Below the pieces are notes generated by a model. It saw nothing but the letters and a program-made list of their open reading frames with translations, did no database searches and was not told the DNA's origin. Shown here one piece after another: positions 50,291 to 63,426 of a stretch of DNA of 64,000 nt. Origin of the DNA: Rattus norvegicus (taxonomy: Eukaryota; Chordata; Mammalia; Rodentia; Muridae). The position numbers and the translations under genes are program-made. The number at the start of each line of letters is the position of its first letter. Position 1 is the first letter of the stretch. The DNA lies in contig NC_086029.1 of assembly GCF_036323735.1 (NCBI RefSeq), positions 49,413,357 to 49,477,356 of the forward strand. Direction: 5' to 3'.

Positions 50291-51240
50291 TATTCACCCA
50301 TCTCTGGGCTCTAGAAGACAGGCTCAGTAGCAGGCATGTCCCGTTGAGAGGTGACTGAGTGCACCCCTATCTATAGGGAGGAAGCTGTGAGTTCCACGGA
50401 AATCCTGTGAACTTGGAATCCAGAGGATGCAGAGTTTAGAGAGCTACACTGGAAATGTGAAGGGTAGCCGTGAGGTCAGGGGCTGGCCCTGCTTGCCACA
50501 GGGGAGGGAAGTGTTTCCGGGCCTCTACCACTTCCACGGTGAGGTTAGGTTTTGATACCCATTCATGGGCCCTAGAGGGTCATGGACATCTGGGAGAGGC
50601 CTGCAGGGGGACACCTCCAACCGAGGGGTACCTCAGAAATGATGTCATGTTTCTAACTAGCTATGGGTGGTGGATATAACCAGGGTGAGTCCTTTAGAAG
50701 AGGAGGCAATGGTTAAGAAAGAAAGGAAGGAGAATAGAAAAATAATCAGAAGCCAATTCAGTGAACAGCTTGGCCAGAACTGTTAGTCCAAAGAGGTAAG
50801 CTGCATCTTGATTCTGCAGGAAACATGTTCCATGATATTTTAATATGTGTAATAATAGCCTGAATTTGCACTTCAATCATTTTCTTTCTGTCAGATATCA
50901 TATTTGCAACAGTCCAGTATCACCCAAGGCAGCTTGCAGAATGTCACATACATTTCTGTCCCTTCTGAATACTGGAGGATGTCCAATGGGAAAAGATGGA
51001 TTTTATATCTAGATTTTCCCCCAACGCCTCAGTGATAGTTACATCGAAGACTTTGAAATGTAGAAGAGGCTGGAGGGACAGAAAGGAAATCAGGGCTTCC
51101 CTATGAAGCATGACAGGATTGAAGGGTAGAGCAGAGTGGGGGGAATTACTATGTAGCATTTCAGGGGTTAATAGATCCTGATGTCAAAAGAAGTATGTGG
51201 AGGGGTGGTGGAGGTACTTTACATATTTAATTAATGGTCA

Positions 51241-51450
51241 GAACTGAAGAGATGGCTCAGTGGTTGGGGCACTGATTGGCTCTTCTAGAGAACTCAATTC
51301 CTAGCCCTCACATTGGAGTTCACAGACGCCTGTAGCTCTAGTCCCAGGGGATCAGATGTCCTCTGCTGGCCCCCACAGACACCGGGCGCACACACGGTGC
51401 AAATGTGTACATGCAGATAAACCACCGGTGTGCGTAAACCACAACAATCA
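51241..51450 (+). repeat. B3-type SINE
   Basis: gaagagatggctcagtggtt, cacattggagttcacagacg, ggggatcagatgtcctctgc and gcacacacggtgcaaatgtg follow the B3 consensus in order. Confidence 0.8.
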
Positions 51451-51499
51451 TTTAAGGATCCAGGTTGATACATACATGAACTTGGAACAGTTGTGGATA

Positions 51500-51840
51500 C
51501 TTTGGAAGACCAGCGCACGGTCAAGCCAGTTAAGAATTCCAGCATGGATGGGGGAGGGGATCATGAGCCCCCATCCTTGACCGAGAAGCTATCAGTAGGT
51601 GATAGCTGCTGGGGGAGGAAGAGCGACTACTGGTGGATTTCCAATGTCCCAGTGGACGGTCCCATTCTCATGCACATGTGTGGGACACTAATTGGGCTCA
51701 GTGGGTTTAAATGATATAAAGAAATAGGGGGGAAAGGATACAAAGTTGTGAGGGAGATGTGTTGGAAGGGAGGAGTGAGGCTGGGGATGATACGTTGTAT
51801 ATATCATGAACACCTTAAAGAATGAAAGATGTTTAAGCAT
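51500..51840 (+). repeat. L1 3' UTR fragment
   Basis: gatcatgagcccccatcctt, tgatagctgctgggggagga, gggacactaattgggctcag and an end with gatacgttgtatatatcatg follow the murine L1 3' UTR. Confidence 0.8.
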
Positions 51841-52640
51841 CTAAACAGTTTTCTTCCCTTAGATTTTTATCTATTGAGTTTTTAATCCTGAGTTAGGAAG
51901 AGTCTAGATTTTCTTACATGCCTGAAGAGTGACTTAATTTTGAACAGGCTGCTGCTGTGATTGGGTACCATGACTGGATGAAATGTAAGTGCTGGGTCCA
52001 GGTACATGGCCACTACAGAACTCGTTGGTTCTTAGTGAGAAAGGGGACTACTGCTGTGCCCAGCAAGAGGCTACCGGGGAGTCGGGCTGCTATGGCTCTG
52101 CATCTGTCATTTTGTTAGCCGTCTCAGGAAAAGGCTGCTCCCTTTTCACCTAAAGAGCTTGAACATCTTGACTTTACCAGAGTCTAGAATTAAACTATGC
52201 TTGTCACCAAGTCACTTTTTGGATGGTGTGAAGCAGGCACTTATGTCCTGGCCCATCAGAGATGGAGAAAGAAGAAAAGGCTGGTATTCTGTCTGAGGTT
52301 TCACACTGTAGATTCTCTTCATTCAAATAGTATGGTTATATTTAGCACCGTGGAGCATGTCAAGAATTATGGGACATAGGAGGGCAGCTGTATAAGTCTT
52401 CTGGATCCCAGAAGGCTGTGGGATTAGTATATGAAGAAGCCAGTTGGCAGCGAGGAAGACTGGGAACCTTCACTAGGGCAGACAGGGAACAGTGTGTGTG
52501 GGAAAACCAGGGCTGTGCAAATGTGTGAGAAAGCACACTATAAAAATAGCCTGTAAAGGTAAGGTGAGGCCAGTTATCTCCCACCTTTCTGCCAGCTCTG
52601 GACCCTTCCCCTACCTTGGAAATGCACTTTTCTTTTTTTG

Positions 52641-52647
52641 TAAAGAT

Positions 52648-52695
<48 letters not shown>

Positions 52696-52858
52696 TATAT
52701 ATGAGTATATGAGACTGTAGCCGTCTTCAGAAACACCAGAAGTAGGGATCAGATCCTATTACAGACGGTCCTGAGACACCATGTAGTTACTGGGAATTGA
52801 ACTCAGGACCTCTGGAAGAGCAGTCTGTTCTTAACTGCTGAGCCATCTTGCCAGCCCC
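52641..52858 (-). repeat. B2-type SINE with expanded (TTTA) tail
   Basis: The plus strand reads aaagattta plus a 48-base TTTA array (reversed tail), then gtagccgtcttcagaaacac, gggaattgaactcaggacct and ctgagccatcttgccagccc. This is a full reversed B2. Confidence 0.9.
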
Positions 52859-52867
52859 TTCACTCTT

Positions 52868-52870
<3 letters not shown>

Positions 52871-52911
<41 letters not shown>
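52871..52911 (+). repeat. (CT)20 microsatellite
   Basis: Pure CT run 13 bases after the B2 head. Confidence 0.95.
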
Positions 52912-52917
<6 letters not shown>

Positions 52918-53485
52918 CTAAAAGGAAAACTGCAATTCCTTCCACACTCCATGTGTCTCTATTCAATTCCTTTAGCTGGGACACAGAGCCTGAAGTCCTA
53001 GTGGGTTATGTGGTGTAAGGAATGGATGGAGACTGCCCATTTTCAGTATGAGGTGTGTTCAGACTTTGTCTGAGTTACAGGTGAGTGGGAGACCCTTAGC
53101 CGCAGGCTGCACCTGCCTGCCTCAGAAGCAGTCACCTGGTATGTGACTGAGGCCACAAGGGGGGCATCTCCAGCCCCATGAGGTATATTCAGTGTCCTAA
53201 ACCAATGGGATGACAAAGTGGGAAGGGGCAAGTCTCAGCCTACAGGAGGAGAGGACTTTAGCAATCCTAATGAAGGGCCAAGTGAGACTCCACGGGTGGA
53301 ACCCGATTTTCCCTTTGCTAGTGGCTATTGATCACAGACAGCCCTTAGGGGTGGCAGCCTGTGTCCACTTCTTCCTCTCACCGTTGGGGCCCTGTCTGGC
53401 TTGATTCTGTGTGGGCTTTTGCTTGCTTATTTTGATTTCTGTTTGGGGAGCATGTTGCATGTGTTCTGTGTTTTCTTTTCTTTAT

Positions 53486-53745
<260 letters not shown>

Positions 53746-56700
53746 TCTTACACCTAATCAGCCAGTAGACCATTTTTGTCTTTTCTCTGTGTCAGAGTCC
53801 CTTTCTGCAGAATAATGTATTGAAAACTGCTTGAAATTTTTGTCTTATCTCTAGTCGGCTTCACCTGCTTCTGCTTTCCACAGGTAACTACCGGCAGCCC
53901 CCGAGCTTTGCGAGGGAACCAGTACCAAAGTTCCGTGTGTTGGCTAGGACAGCCAACTTGTAACACTTGGTTTGGGCTCATGATCATTTAGTGAGTTTAT
54001 TCTAGCTCCTTGTAGATTCTAGGTTAAGACCGTGATGCAGCACACAGAGGGTTAATTGAGAATGAGGTGTGACAGGGTTCTGAGAAATTCCTACAGGAAT
54101 CCAGAAATAAGGCCATCCAGAGTTCCCCCTTTAAAACTCTCCCTGTCATAACCGAGGACGCGACTCAATGTTCAGCAAGATGTCTGGGAGTGGAGGGATG
54201 GCAGTTCTGTGTGCTTGTTTTAAATATATATATTTATAGCAGAGTTTTATAGGACTTTTGACATGTTTTACCTCCCCAATCCTGTCCAGGCTAGAAAACA
54301 CAGCCGTCGGGATAAATCCATAAGTTGCATGACGTCCAAGCAACCGCTAATATTTCAACCATTGAAGCTTTCTGTATTTGGGCCTCCTGGGTGGAGTCCT
54401 GGATCTCTGTAGAACTGGGCTGTCTGTTCCCTGAAAGACGGTAGAGCTGCCAGAAGGATGTTTCCCTGCACTGTGTCAGTGTCAGTCTTAGGGATGGCCT
54501 CTGTTGCCTACCTTCATTCACAGTTAATTCTGGATGTTGCTATACCTCTTCCCTTTTGTGTGTAGGATACGTTTTTTAAAACAGGTAATTAACATAAAGT
54601 TAGCTGCATTGAAGAGCATTAGAGTTTTTTGATAGTTCCTTTAGTCATGGATTTTATGGGACAGTTGCTGAACTCATTCCCAAATCTCCTCTACTCTTTA
54701 GCTTACTGGAGGTTAGGAGAATCTCCTCACATCACCGGGGCCCTTCTGTAGCTTTACTTTATTATTCTCCTATGGCTTTTCCCTCTGTTCCACCATGGAC
54801 TCTGCCAGCACTTGGTTACTGAGGAGGGCGCCTTTGCCTCACCCCTTTCTCTGGGCGTTCTTCCCAACCCTCAGCCTTTCATGGGGTCAGCACCCATTGA
54901 CTAGTGGCTAGAATGTATCAAGGGAATGTTTGTTGAATTAGGTGAGTTTAAAGATGGCCTAGAATTTGAAAGGAAATGCTGTGTGCAGAATAACCGTTGT
55001 GCCACAATTTCCTCAGATTGAATTATTGCCCTGTCTGTTGGATGTAAAATTTATCCCACTTAAAAACATGTCAATTAACTTTTTAATGAAAAACCAATTC
55101 TATCAAAGAAATTGGGTGCTTCAAAAGGCGTAGCATCTGATAATTAGCTCCTAGTTTCAAACGTCTAGAAAGCTCGGATTTCATGGGTCTGTAGCAGTGA
55201 CTTAAAAAAGAAAGACAGAAAAGAAAAGCCTCCCCTAAGGCAAAATACAGAAACCAGTAGCTGCTTTAAGGGAGGAGCAGTGACTGTCACCCCCAGAACA
55301 CAAACATCTTCCTGTTTAGAGGCAGAGAAATGGCCTGTGTTCCAATCAGAATAGGAAGTTAGCTGGACCGATCTGAGATAAAAAAAAATCCTATGTATAA
55401 TTAATTTTGATATGATCAGCATCATATTTTACCACTTTTCATCTGCAGGAGATGATGATCAGCACAAAGAGCTTCTACAGGAGCCCGAGGCTGCAGGGGC
55501 CATGGAGGCTGAGGAGGACATATATGTTGGCAGTGGTATGCCACTGACATTAAAGGCAGGTGTGTCACCCTGGCCCATTTCTGGGTCCCTCTGTGTCTGA
55601 GATCACTGGAGCTACTGAGCCATACACATAACTGTTGGTAACTTTCTACAGAACCTTTCAACTACAGCGCATTTGACTTGTTAGACTTTCAAATTTAAAA
55701 AAGAATGGCTGTGATACCTTGCAGTGAATTAAACTTAATATTCAGAAAAAATATCAAAGAGACTGCCTAGAATCAAGGTCATTGTCCCATTAGAATCGAC
55801 ATGACAGCTTCTTCCCTGCCTAGATTCTTTCTAACCATATGCCCTCCTTTACTCTCCTGTCTCCACTGTCATAGCACCTGCCACCCTAATTACCTATCTG
55901 TCAAAGGTGTACTATTAGTTTCATTTATGGCTGTCACCCATTCAGTGACTTCGACACTAAGAAAGAGCTTAGTGCCATGCAGCTTCTCCCAGAAAAAGAA
56001 ATCCAGTGATGATTATTCTTAGCAATGACAACAGTCTAGGTAGGCATAATATACAGCACTGAAAAGGGTTAATATGGATTTCCATTATTCTTAATTGAAA
56101 AATATTTGCCAGCCACATCTTTCCTTAAATAGAACAATATGCTTGTATTAGGCCAAGCCAAAGAGATCAGATGCTTTCAAAGACAGGATCTTTGAAAGTT
56201 GTCAAGGGCCAGTCAAGAGGGCACTTCAGTCAAACGATGGTGATGACCACAGTGTGATAATGGGCAGATGGAACATGTGTAGGGCATAAAGCTATGACCA
56301 TGCTATGCCAGGACAAGGTTGCCCTGACCCACAGGGTGACAACCAGTAAGAGAGTCCTGACATGGTTCATGAGCTCAGGGGGCAGTGATGCTAATGTAGG
56401 GTACCATTTGATTCCTGCTGTTGCAAATAGACCACAGGTCAGGCTAGTGCATGATGGTGTCATTGGCACAATCCAAGCCTCTCTACCTAAAACTTGTTTA
56501 AAAATTAAATTGATTTTTAAAAGGCATTCTAGCCCGTGGGCAATAGAGGAAGCTGTAGGAAATGAATGTTCAGGTTAGAATACAGAGATTCTAGGCTGAG
56601 TACAAACCACACTGAAGAAGTAATGTTGGAAGCCTATCTCACAGGCTGGATGAACTATCTCATGATCTTGGGCTTCAGAAGAGTTTTCCTAGGCTTGCGT

Positions 56701-56982
56701 CTCCACAGACGCCATTGGCATACACACTTCATTCTTGACTCTTAAATCGTAAAATTGGGTTTGGGAATCCCACAGCCAAGGTAATCCCTACCCTCCTGGT
56801 TCAGGTCACCAGCATTCTTCTGACCTATCATGGCAAATGTGTACTTCAACAATGTCTAGAGACAGCAAGGGCCACTGATGACAATCTTAAAACTATAAAA
56901 CAGACTCTGCAAAACATTGATTGGCTGGATTTTTGGGAGAAATTATCTTTTTGTTAGTTTATTTGTTGTTTGTTTGTTCATT

Positions 56983-57120
56983 TTTTGAGACTGCATATCA
57001 TTATGTAGTCCCGAATGGCATGGGACTGGCCATGTAGACCAGGTTGGCTTTGAACTCACAGAGATCTGCCTGTTTCTTCCTGTCCTTGTCTCCTATGTGC
57101 TCCCACAATGCTTGGCAAGT
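56983..57120 (-). repeat. B1-type SINE
   Basis: On the plus strand: tgtagaccaggttggctttg, aactcacagagatctgcctg, ctcccacaatgcttggc. This is a reversed, diverged B1. Confidence 0.85.
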
Positions 57121-57159
57121 AGTCCATCTCTGAAGGATGAGTTTTGAGTTAAAACACGT

Positions 57160-57475
57160 GGCTAGGGATACAGCTCAGTGTGTAAAACTCTTGATGCACA
57201 AACATGAGAACACAAGTTCTAATTTGCAGCACCCACATAAGGCCTGTTCATGTAGTACCTACAATCCCAACACTGGGACACCTTAGTAAGTAGATCCCAG
57301 GAACTCACTGGCTAGCCACTCTAATAGTCTAATAAGGCAGCCTAGAGTCACTAATCATCTAATAAAAGATCTCTAGGTTTAGTGGGAGACCTTGTCTCAC
57401 AAAGAAAGAATAGGTAAGGTGGAGGAAAACAGATACCTTACATTGACCCATGTCGTCCACAAGTGTGCCCGCATG
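57160..57475 (+). repeat. B4-type SINE
   Basis: ctagggatacagctcagtgt, gttctaatttgcagcaccca, gtacctacaatcccaacact and gtgggagaccttgtctcaca are in order for a B4 element. Confidence 0.75.
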
Positions 57476-57655
57476 TGTGCATGCGCACGCGCGCGCACGC
57501 ACACACACACACACAGACACACACACAGACACACACACACATGCGTGTGCACATGTACACACAGGTAGACACACATGCACACACTTGCACACCTATACAT
57601 GCATGTACACATAACACCTATACATGCATGTACACATAACACATACATGTTATAG
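57476..57655 (+). repeat. CG/CA microsatellite and duplicated ATGCATGTACACATAACACC
   Basis: A CGCGCG core and CACACAGACACAC array is followed by two adjacent copies of a TATACATGCATGTACACATA-type unit near 57590-57640. It is the tail of the preceding SINE. Confidence 0.9.
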
Positions 57656-58308
57656 CATGAAAGTGTAAAGATGACTTAGAATCATATCCATTAGAATTAA
57701 ATATGTAGCATGGAGGAATTTTCAAGGAAGCTTCCAGAATACAGTTCCCAAGAGTTTTTATAAATCAGAATTGTTTTCTTATCGCTGGTATGCTTATGTG
57801 TCCTTGCTTCTATGAAACATTTCCAGGTTTCCTATAGCCCTGTGATCAGTGGAAAGATGCTAAAGGTTAGAGCTAAGTGTATTCCCATGAGTACAGAGGA
57901 CCCAGCAGATGTCTGTACCAAGAAGAAAACTCAACAAAGGTCTTACGAGCTTGGTAAATTACAGATGTATAAATGAAGCACAAAGACCTATTCTTCACAT
58001 GACTTTGGATATCAACATAATTTCTAGATTTGCTGTCTGAAAACAAAGGGACCCACAGGTAGGTCACTGTGGGAGAACAAAGGAGTGATTCCATGCCAGG
58101 CATGGAAAGGTTCGGGCATGTAGCCTTCAACTTTTGGGTGTAGAAGGCACCCAGTATCTGCAGAATGCTTTCCTGCTTGGTGAAGAAAAGTCACTATTCA
58201 GTTCAGCCTCCCTTGGATGACTCAAAGCCACAATCTATAAAACTTACACACTCAGGCAGCCATCTCTTAAGTATCTCAGAGACTAACAGTGCCTCCTCTA
58301 CTTGAGAA

Positions 58309-58589
58309 GCTGAGACATGCCCATGGGGAGCACTGTTGAGTAAAGACTGAGCTGTGCTTATGGGGAGCACTGTTGAGTAAAGGCAGAGACATTCCCATGT
58401 GGAACACTGTTGAGTAAAGGCTGAGACATGACTATGTGGAGCACTGTTGAGTAAAGGCTGAGACATGCCTATGTGGAGCACTGTTGAGTAAAGGCTGAGA
58501 CATGCCTATGTGGAGCACTGTTGAGTAAAGGCTGAGACATGCCTATGTGGAGCACTGTTGAGTAAAGGCCAAGCTATGCCCATGTGGAA
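58309..58589 (+). repeat. 37-bp minisatellite, 7.6 copies
   Basis: Seven full 37-bp copies start at 58309, 58346, 58383, 58420, 58457, 58494 and 58531, with a partial copy from 58568 to 58589. Each ends in GCACTGTTGAGTAAAG or a one-base variant. Copies five to seven are identical and the outer copies are more diverged, which indicates recent expansion in the middle-right. Confidence 0.98.
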
Positions 58590-58619
58590 TTCCGTCTTAC
58601 TTATTATTCTACTGCTGGA

Positions 58620-58960
58620 CAAAGTGTCGTAGCTGAGGCAACATAAAAATTGAAGTGTTAGTTAAAGGTCAATGTTCCCAAGGGTTAGAGCCCATGATCA
58701 TCATGGTAGGGAGCATAGCTGCAGGCAGGCAGGCATGGTGCTGGAACAGTAGCTGAGGGCTTAGGTCTTTGTCAGTGAGGAGAAAGCTGAGGGAGGGGGG
58801 TAACAGAATGGCTGCGAACCTCATTCCCATTGACACAGCTTCTCTAACAAGGATATACATTTCCAAATCCTTCCCAAGCTGTTCCACGAACTGGGGACTG
58901 AGCATTTAAATATATGAGTCTGCAGGGCCATTCTCATTCAAACCGTCACATGCACTAAAG
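58620..58960 (-). repeat. Rodent LTR-like repeat, reverse of the 44740 family
   Basis: gggttagagcccatgatcat, gcaggcaggcaggcatggtg, cactggaacagtagctgagg-type sequence, then ttcccattgacacagcttct and tcccaagctgttccacgaac, ending ccattctcattcaaaccgtc. The second half is the reverse complement of the 44760-44880 family. Confidence 0.65.
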
Positions 58961-59309
58961 CACACAGTCATAGCATAGCACACACCATAGCACTGTGGGT
59001 TTGACACCATTGCTAGGGGAACACTGAGGCTCATGAGGTTGACTTCTCAGGAGAGACAAGGGGCTTCAACTAGACGATGCTGGCCAGCTGTGCTGTCTCT
59101 ATTTCAGATTCAGTTAAGTAAAGGCTGCAGTAGGATATCTCTTGCACAAGGCACTCATTAGAAGTGACTGGTATAGATATTATTTATTAAAATGTACATC
59201 GCTGAAGGCAGGGGCCAGGGCCATCATTTACAAAGATTCTGCAGGGAGAGAACTCCCAGGGTGCCATGTGCTTAGTAGATATACTTCCTCTGCTTAGCAT
59301 CCTTGTGTT

Positions 59310-59320
59310 TGTGTGTGTGT

Positions 59321-59359
<39 letters not shown>
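59310..59359 (+). repeat. (GT)n microsatellite
   Basis: GT run with a single TATG interruption. Confidence 0.95.
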
Positions 59360-59361
<2 letters not shown>

Positions 59362-59394
59362 GTCTGGGTATATATATGTGCATGTGTGTGAATG

Positions 59395-59672
59395 GCACAT
59401 GTGTTTGTTCAGGCCAGAGGTCAACTTTTGGTGGCGGTCTTTGGGAGCTCTTTTATTTTTGTGAAACTGTCTGTCATTAGGACTTAGTGCTTGGCCTTTA
59501 CACTAGACTGGTTAGCCCCTTGGGATCTTCCTGTCTCTATCTCTCTATAACCACCAATTCTGCAAATACAGATCCATACCATTACCCAGATTTTTACCCG
59601 AGTGTTGGGAATCAAACCTCAGATCTTCAATTGCTTTACCAATTCAAGTTCTCCCCAGATCCCCAGATCCAC
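59395..59672 (-). repeat. B4-type SINE
   Basis: On the plus strand: caggccagaggtcaactttt, gactggttagccccttggga, gagtgttgggaatcaaacct, ttgctttaccaattcaagtt. This is a reversed B4 whose tail is the GT tract just before it. Confidence 0.75.
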
Positions 59673-60561
59673 ATCCCTGTTCCTGTTCCTGACTTTCCAG
59701 GAAGCAGTGTTAGCCCTCACCTGTGCTCCTGCACTGCAGGGTGCTGTACTTTGATGGGACCCATTGATGGGTCGTCCTTGGCTCCCATCACAGAACAGAG
59801 AGGCCTGTCCTGGCACTTTCTGCCATCCCTGGAATTTCTATATACATGCTCTGATGGCACATAAGCTGGGGTCCTTCTGGGTGGGTAAGATTATATCTGA
59901 TATCTGGCCAGTGATTTCTGGGGAACCATTTAATTCCCTCATCGATCTTTCTGGACTTTCATTTCCTCTTTTATAAGATCATCCCTGGGTGTTTTCTGAA
60001 GTGACTGTAATATACAGCTGAGTTGATATCAGCTCACAATGTCCCTGAGCATGGAGAGAAGAAAGCCATTTGTTGGTACAGACTGTCAATGCTTCTACTG
60101 AAGCATGAGTCCAGAGCCTGGCTCAGTGCGTGGCGTAGGGAGGTGTTTTATTCGTTCCTGCATTTGTTAAACAGATGAATTGATGATTTGTTAATCTGCC
60201 AATTTGATAAGGAGCGATAGACAAGTAATCAAATCTAAGTCTAGATTCTAGTTGGAAGATAAGACCGTGGTTAGAATATTAACAACCCCAGGAAACAGGA
60301 ATGGTGGGGCAGCGAGGTCGAGCTGGGTCCTCCGTATTGGAAGTACAATATAGGTGGCCGCTTGCTCAGGATGTTAGTATTTAGGAAATCAGACAAATAC
60401 AAGATGGAACCCATTGCTGGGGTGGCTAGATATATCATATACCCTACTGTTGTTATTCTAATAAATTAGCTAAAGTGTTACACTGACTCCTAGTAGCTTA
60501 TTGTGAGACTCGTAGACTAAGGCATATCTCAACCTTCATCAGAGGAGTTATCTTCTTGCAG

Positions 60562-61125
60562 GAAACGTTGATTAACACAGATTCACAAACTGGACAGTGT
60601 GTACAGAAGGAGACACTGCAAGGTGTCCAGCCCTAAATGGGATGTCTGTACCACACTCAGTCCTCCCGAGGCTCGGATCGCCATGGAAAGGAGGCCAGAG
60701 AGACTTTAAAAGTCAGAGGTGGTTGATAATTGTAATGAAACCACGTTTTCTCGACATGAGCTGACAGTTGCCCATATGAATTTGTAGCATTTGGGACAGC
60801 ATGCAACCTAAGACAGACAAAAATCCTAGCACAAAGTCCCATCGCCATCTGAGGAGCTAGTGACGATGAGTAGCTGCTGGGAGAAGGAGAGTCAGTCTTT
60901 GCTAAAAGTGTGGCCTCTGGTAGGTAGATCACATTGTAGGGGCTGGGCCCACACCCAAGAGTATCTGGAGCACAAATGGAACTCAATGCATTTTTTTTTA
61001 AAAAGAGGGCAGGAAGTTGAGTGGGTAGGGAGGAAGGAAGTAGATCTGGAAGGAGTTGGGCTGGGGAGCAAATACGATCAAAATACATTATATACAATTC
61101 TCAAGGAATTAGTACAATAATTAAT
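60562..61125 (+). repeat. L1 3' UTR
   Basis: aacacagattcacaaactgg, ggtgtccagccctaaatggg and gagctagtgacgatgagtag are followed by a poly-T/A block and then gtagatctggaaggagttgg with a terminal gatcaaaatacattatatac. This is a near-complete murine L1 3' UTR in plus orientation. Confidence 0.8.
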
Positions 61126-61559
61126 ACAATACTTCTTAAAAAGGTTGTCAGGGTTAGATATAAAAATGTGGACTTAGCTTCAGGTGATAGTAAAATTGTG
61201 ATAACAGAACCAGTGGATACTGGGAGATGGGGAAGAACACAGGAAGGGTAAAGAGAGAATGTTGGGACACAGCTACATCACAGAGCACTGCTCTCAGTGA
61301 AGCTGGAAGCACACTGGGAAGAGGAAGTGGGGTTCTACTGTGAGCCCAGGGAGGCTGCTGCGAGAGGCACAGTGGACACGGACACTCATCACTACCATCC
61401 TAGGGGTCACTTAGATACCATTAGACACTGTTCTCTGAAGCCCTGCCCATGTCCTCTGAATGGGGAAAGCCTCACTGCCTGAAGTCAGCTGAGGGCTAGC
61501 CTTGGCTCCTGCAGGAATTGGGTAACATTTTATATTGGAACTTTTAAAAAAGGCTACCA

Positions 61560-61745
61560 CAAGGACCTGGACTACCTCCCTGGTGGGTGTTTGCCTAGAA
61601 TGTAGGAAGCCCTGGGGTTGTTTCCAGCACATTGGGAGGGGTGGATATGGGAACCAAATCAAGGGTGTTCTCAGCTATATAGCAAAGCTGAGGCCAGCTT
61701 GGGTATATGAGCCCTTTGCTCAAAATAAAAAACAAAACAGAGCCA
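61560..61745 (+). repeat. ID_B1-like SINE
   Basis: ggtgggtgtttgcctagaat, ccctggggttgtttccagca and aaagctgaggccagcttggg are in the order of an ID/B1 composite, ending in an A-rich tail. Confidence 0.65.
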
Positions 61746-62011
61746 AAATATTATATCTGAGATGCTAACAATTGATGGGACACATGGCTCAGGGATGACA
61801 TAATTTTAGTGCTTTTGATATTTATTCTTTATCATTGAGAAATTTCTGCCACTTAATTTCACATTTCTGAACTTAGTATTATGAAGTAGAGGGCTTCTAT
61901 AGCTTAGTGATTTTTAATGTATCTTTCACAGATAGACTTTATAGATAGAGGAATCTTAAGGAAAAATGCAGCTTGGTTACTTTCTAGTCTGAGACTTTAA
62001 GAAATTTCTAT

Positions 62012-62190
62012 GTTGCTTTATGTGCACCACCTGCCTGCGTGGTGCCCTTGGAGGCCAGAAGAGGGCATCGGATCCTCTGGAACTTGAGTCATGGGTGTTT
62101 GTGAGCCACTATGTGGGTGCTGAGAATCAAACCTGAGACCTCTACAAGAGAAGCAAGTGCTTCCAACCACTGAGCCACCACTCTAGCCCG
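62012..62190 (-). repeat. B3-type SINE
   Basis: On the plus strand: ggccagaagagggcatcgga, tgtgagccactatgtgggtg and actgagccaccactctagcc. This is a reversed full B3 head and body. Confidence 0.85.
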
Positions 62191-62256
62191 TAGTACAAGA
62201 CTGTCAAAAGTTACCACTATTCTTTGGGGTTTTATTTTTCATTATAGTGTTTGAAT

Positions 62257-62470
62257 CATCATCATCAATCATCATCAATCATCATCATCAATCAATCATC
62301 ATCAATTATCATCATCAATCATCAATCATCATCATCAGTCATCATCAATCATCAATCATCATCAATCATCACCATCACCACCATCATCATCAATCATCAT
62401 CATCATCAATCATCATCAATCATCAATCATCATCAATCATCAATCATTGTCATCGTCGTCGTCGTCATCA
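62257..62470 (+). repeat. (ATC)n / ATCATCAATC triplet-type microsatellite
   Basis: About 210 bases of ATC units with regular insertions of A (ATCATCAATCATCATCAATC), ending in GTCGTC and TTGTTG variants. Confidence 0.97.
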
Positions 62471-63426
62471 TTGTTGTTGGTGTTATATAGTTGACATCCT
62501 GAGGTTCCAATTACATGAACTTGGGGGCTGTGCTATCATCCTCTCTGGTTGGGAGGTTCTCTACTGTCTTGGTATACTTTCTGGGCTTTTGAGGTAAGAA
62601 GAATCTTTTATTAGCTCTGCTTTTAGACAGCCAGAGAACAAACCTTGTTAATTTACAGTTAATGCGATATGTCTGGCGACATCCAAGGTCTGTGGCAATC
62701 TTGTCTTTTGCAAGTCTGAACTGGGAGAATAGAGTGGCTTAACTGCCTATTGTTAATTGGGTGTTACATGTATTGGAGAACAAATTTATCTCTTTTTAAG
62801 GAGGTCTTAGTGGGAAACAGAGCTGTGCTAGAGAACTTGGGGGGTGGGGGAACATCACCGAGGAGCTGCGCCAAGGGACTCATAAAAGAAGATCAAATTA
62901 GAGGGCACACCATGTCCTGATTTATCTTCCCATGTTCTACATTCAACTATGAAATCATTTCCAGGGGGGCAAAAAAACACCAGACTGAGGCACAAGGAAA
63001 ATGACCAGAGCTTGTGCTGCCCTCTGCTGTTCATCATGACACATAGCAGACATGTTCTTGTCTCCAAAAGGAAATGAACTTTCTGATTGGCATCCCCAGT
63101 GCTAGAAGCTACTAAGAATGCTACTGGAGGAGAAAAGCATTATAACTCTCACCTAGTTATGAGCCCTGTGAGCTACACTACCAACCTACCTGTGAGATAT
63201 GCCCACTGAGGTAATAGTGGTACAAATGTCATCAAAGTAAGAAGCCACTTGATGAGATGGAACCCACATCTGATATTGTTGATGAGGCCAATAATGTGAG
63301 ATTAGACATGTCACGGGTCCTGAAAGAACTTACTACTGTTCCGCTAAGTTAACACAGAAATGAAACCACCCCTGAGGACATATTTTATACCCACAGGATG
63401 CTGCAATGTTTAACCTCCATCAGGTG

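Noticed and set aside
52641..52858. tRNA-like sequence
   Set aside because: It is the tRNA-derived head of a B2 SINE, as are similar heads in the B3 and B4 copies; not functional tRNA genes.
58309..58589. Possible CRISPR-like array
   Set aside because: Copies are contiguous without spacers and the host is a mammal; it is a minisatellite.
60657..61097. 146-codon minus-strand frame
   Set aside because: Antisense of an L1 3' UTR, a known source of spurious open frames.
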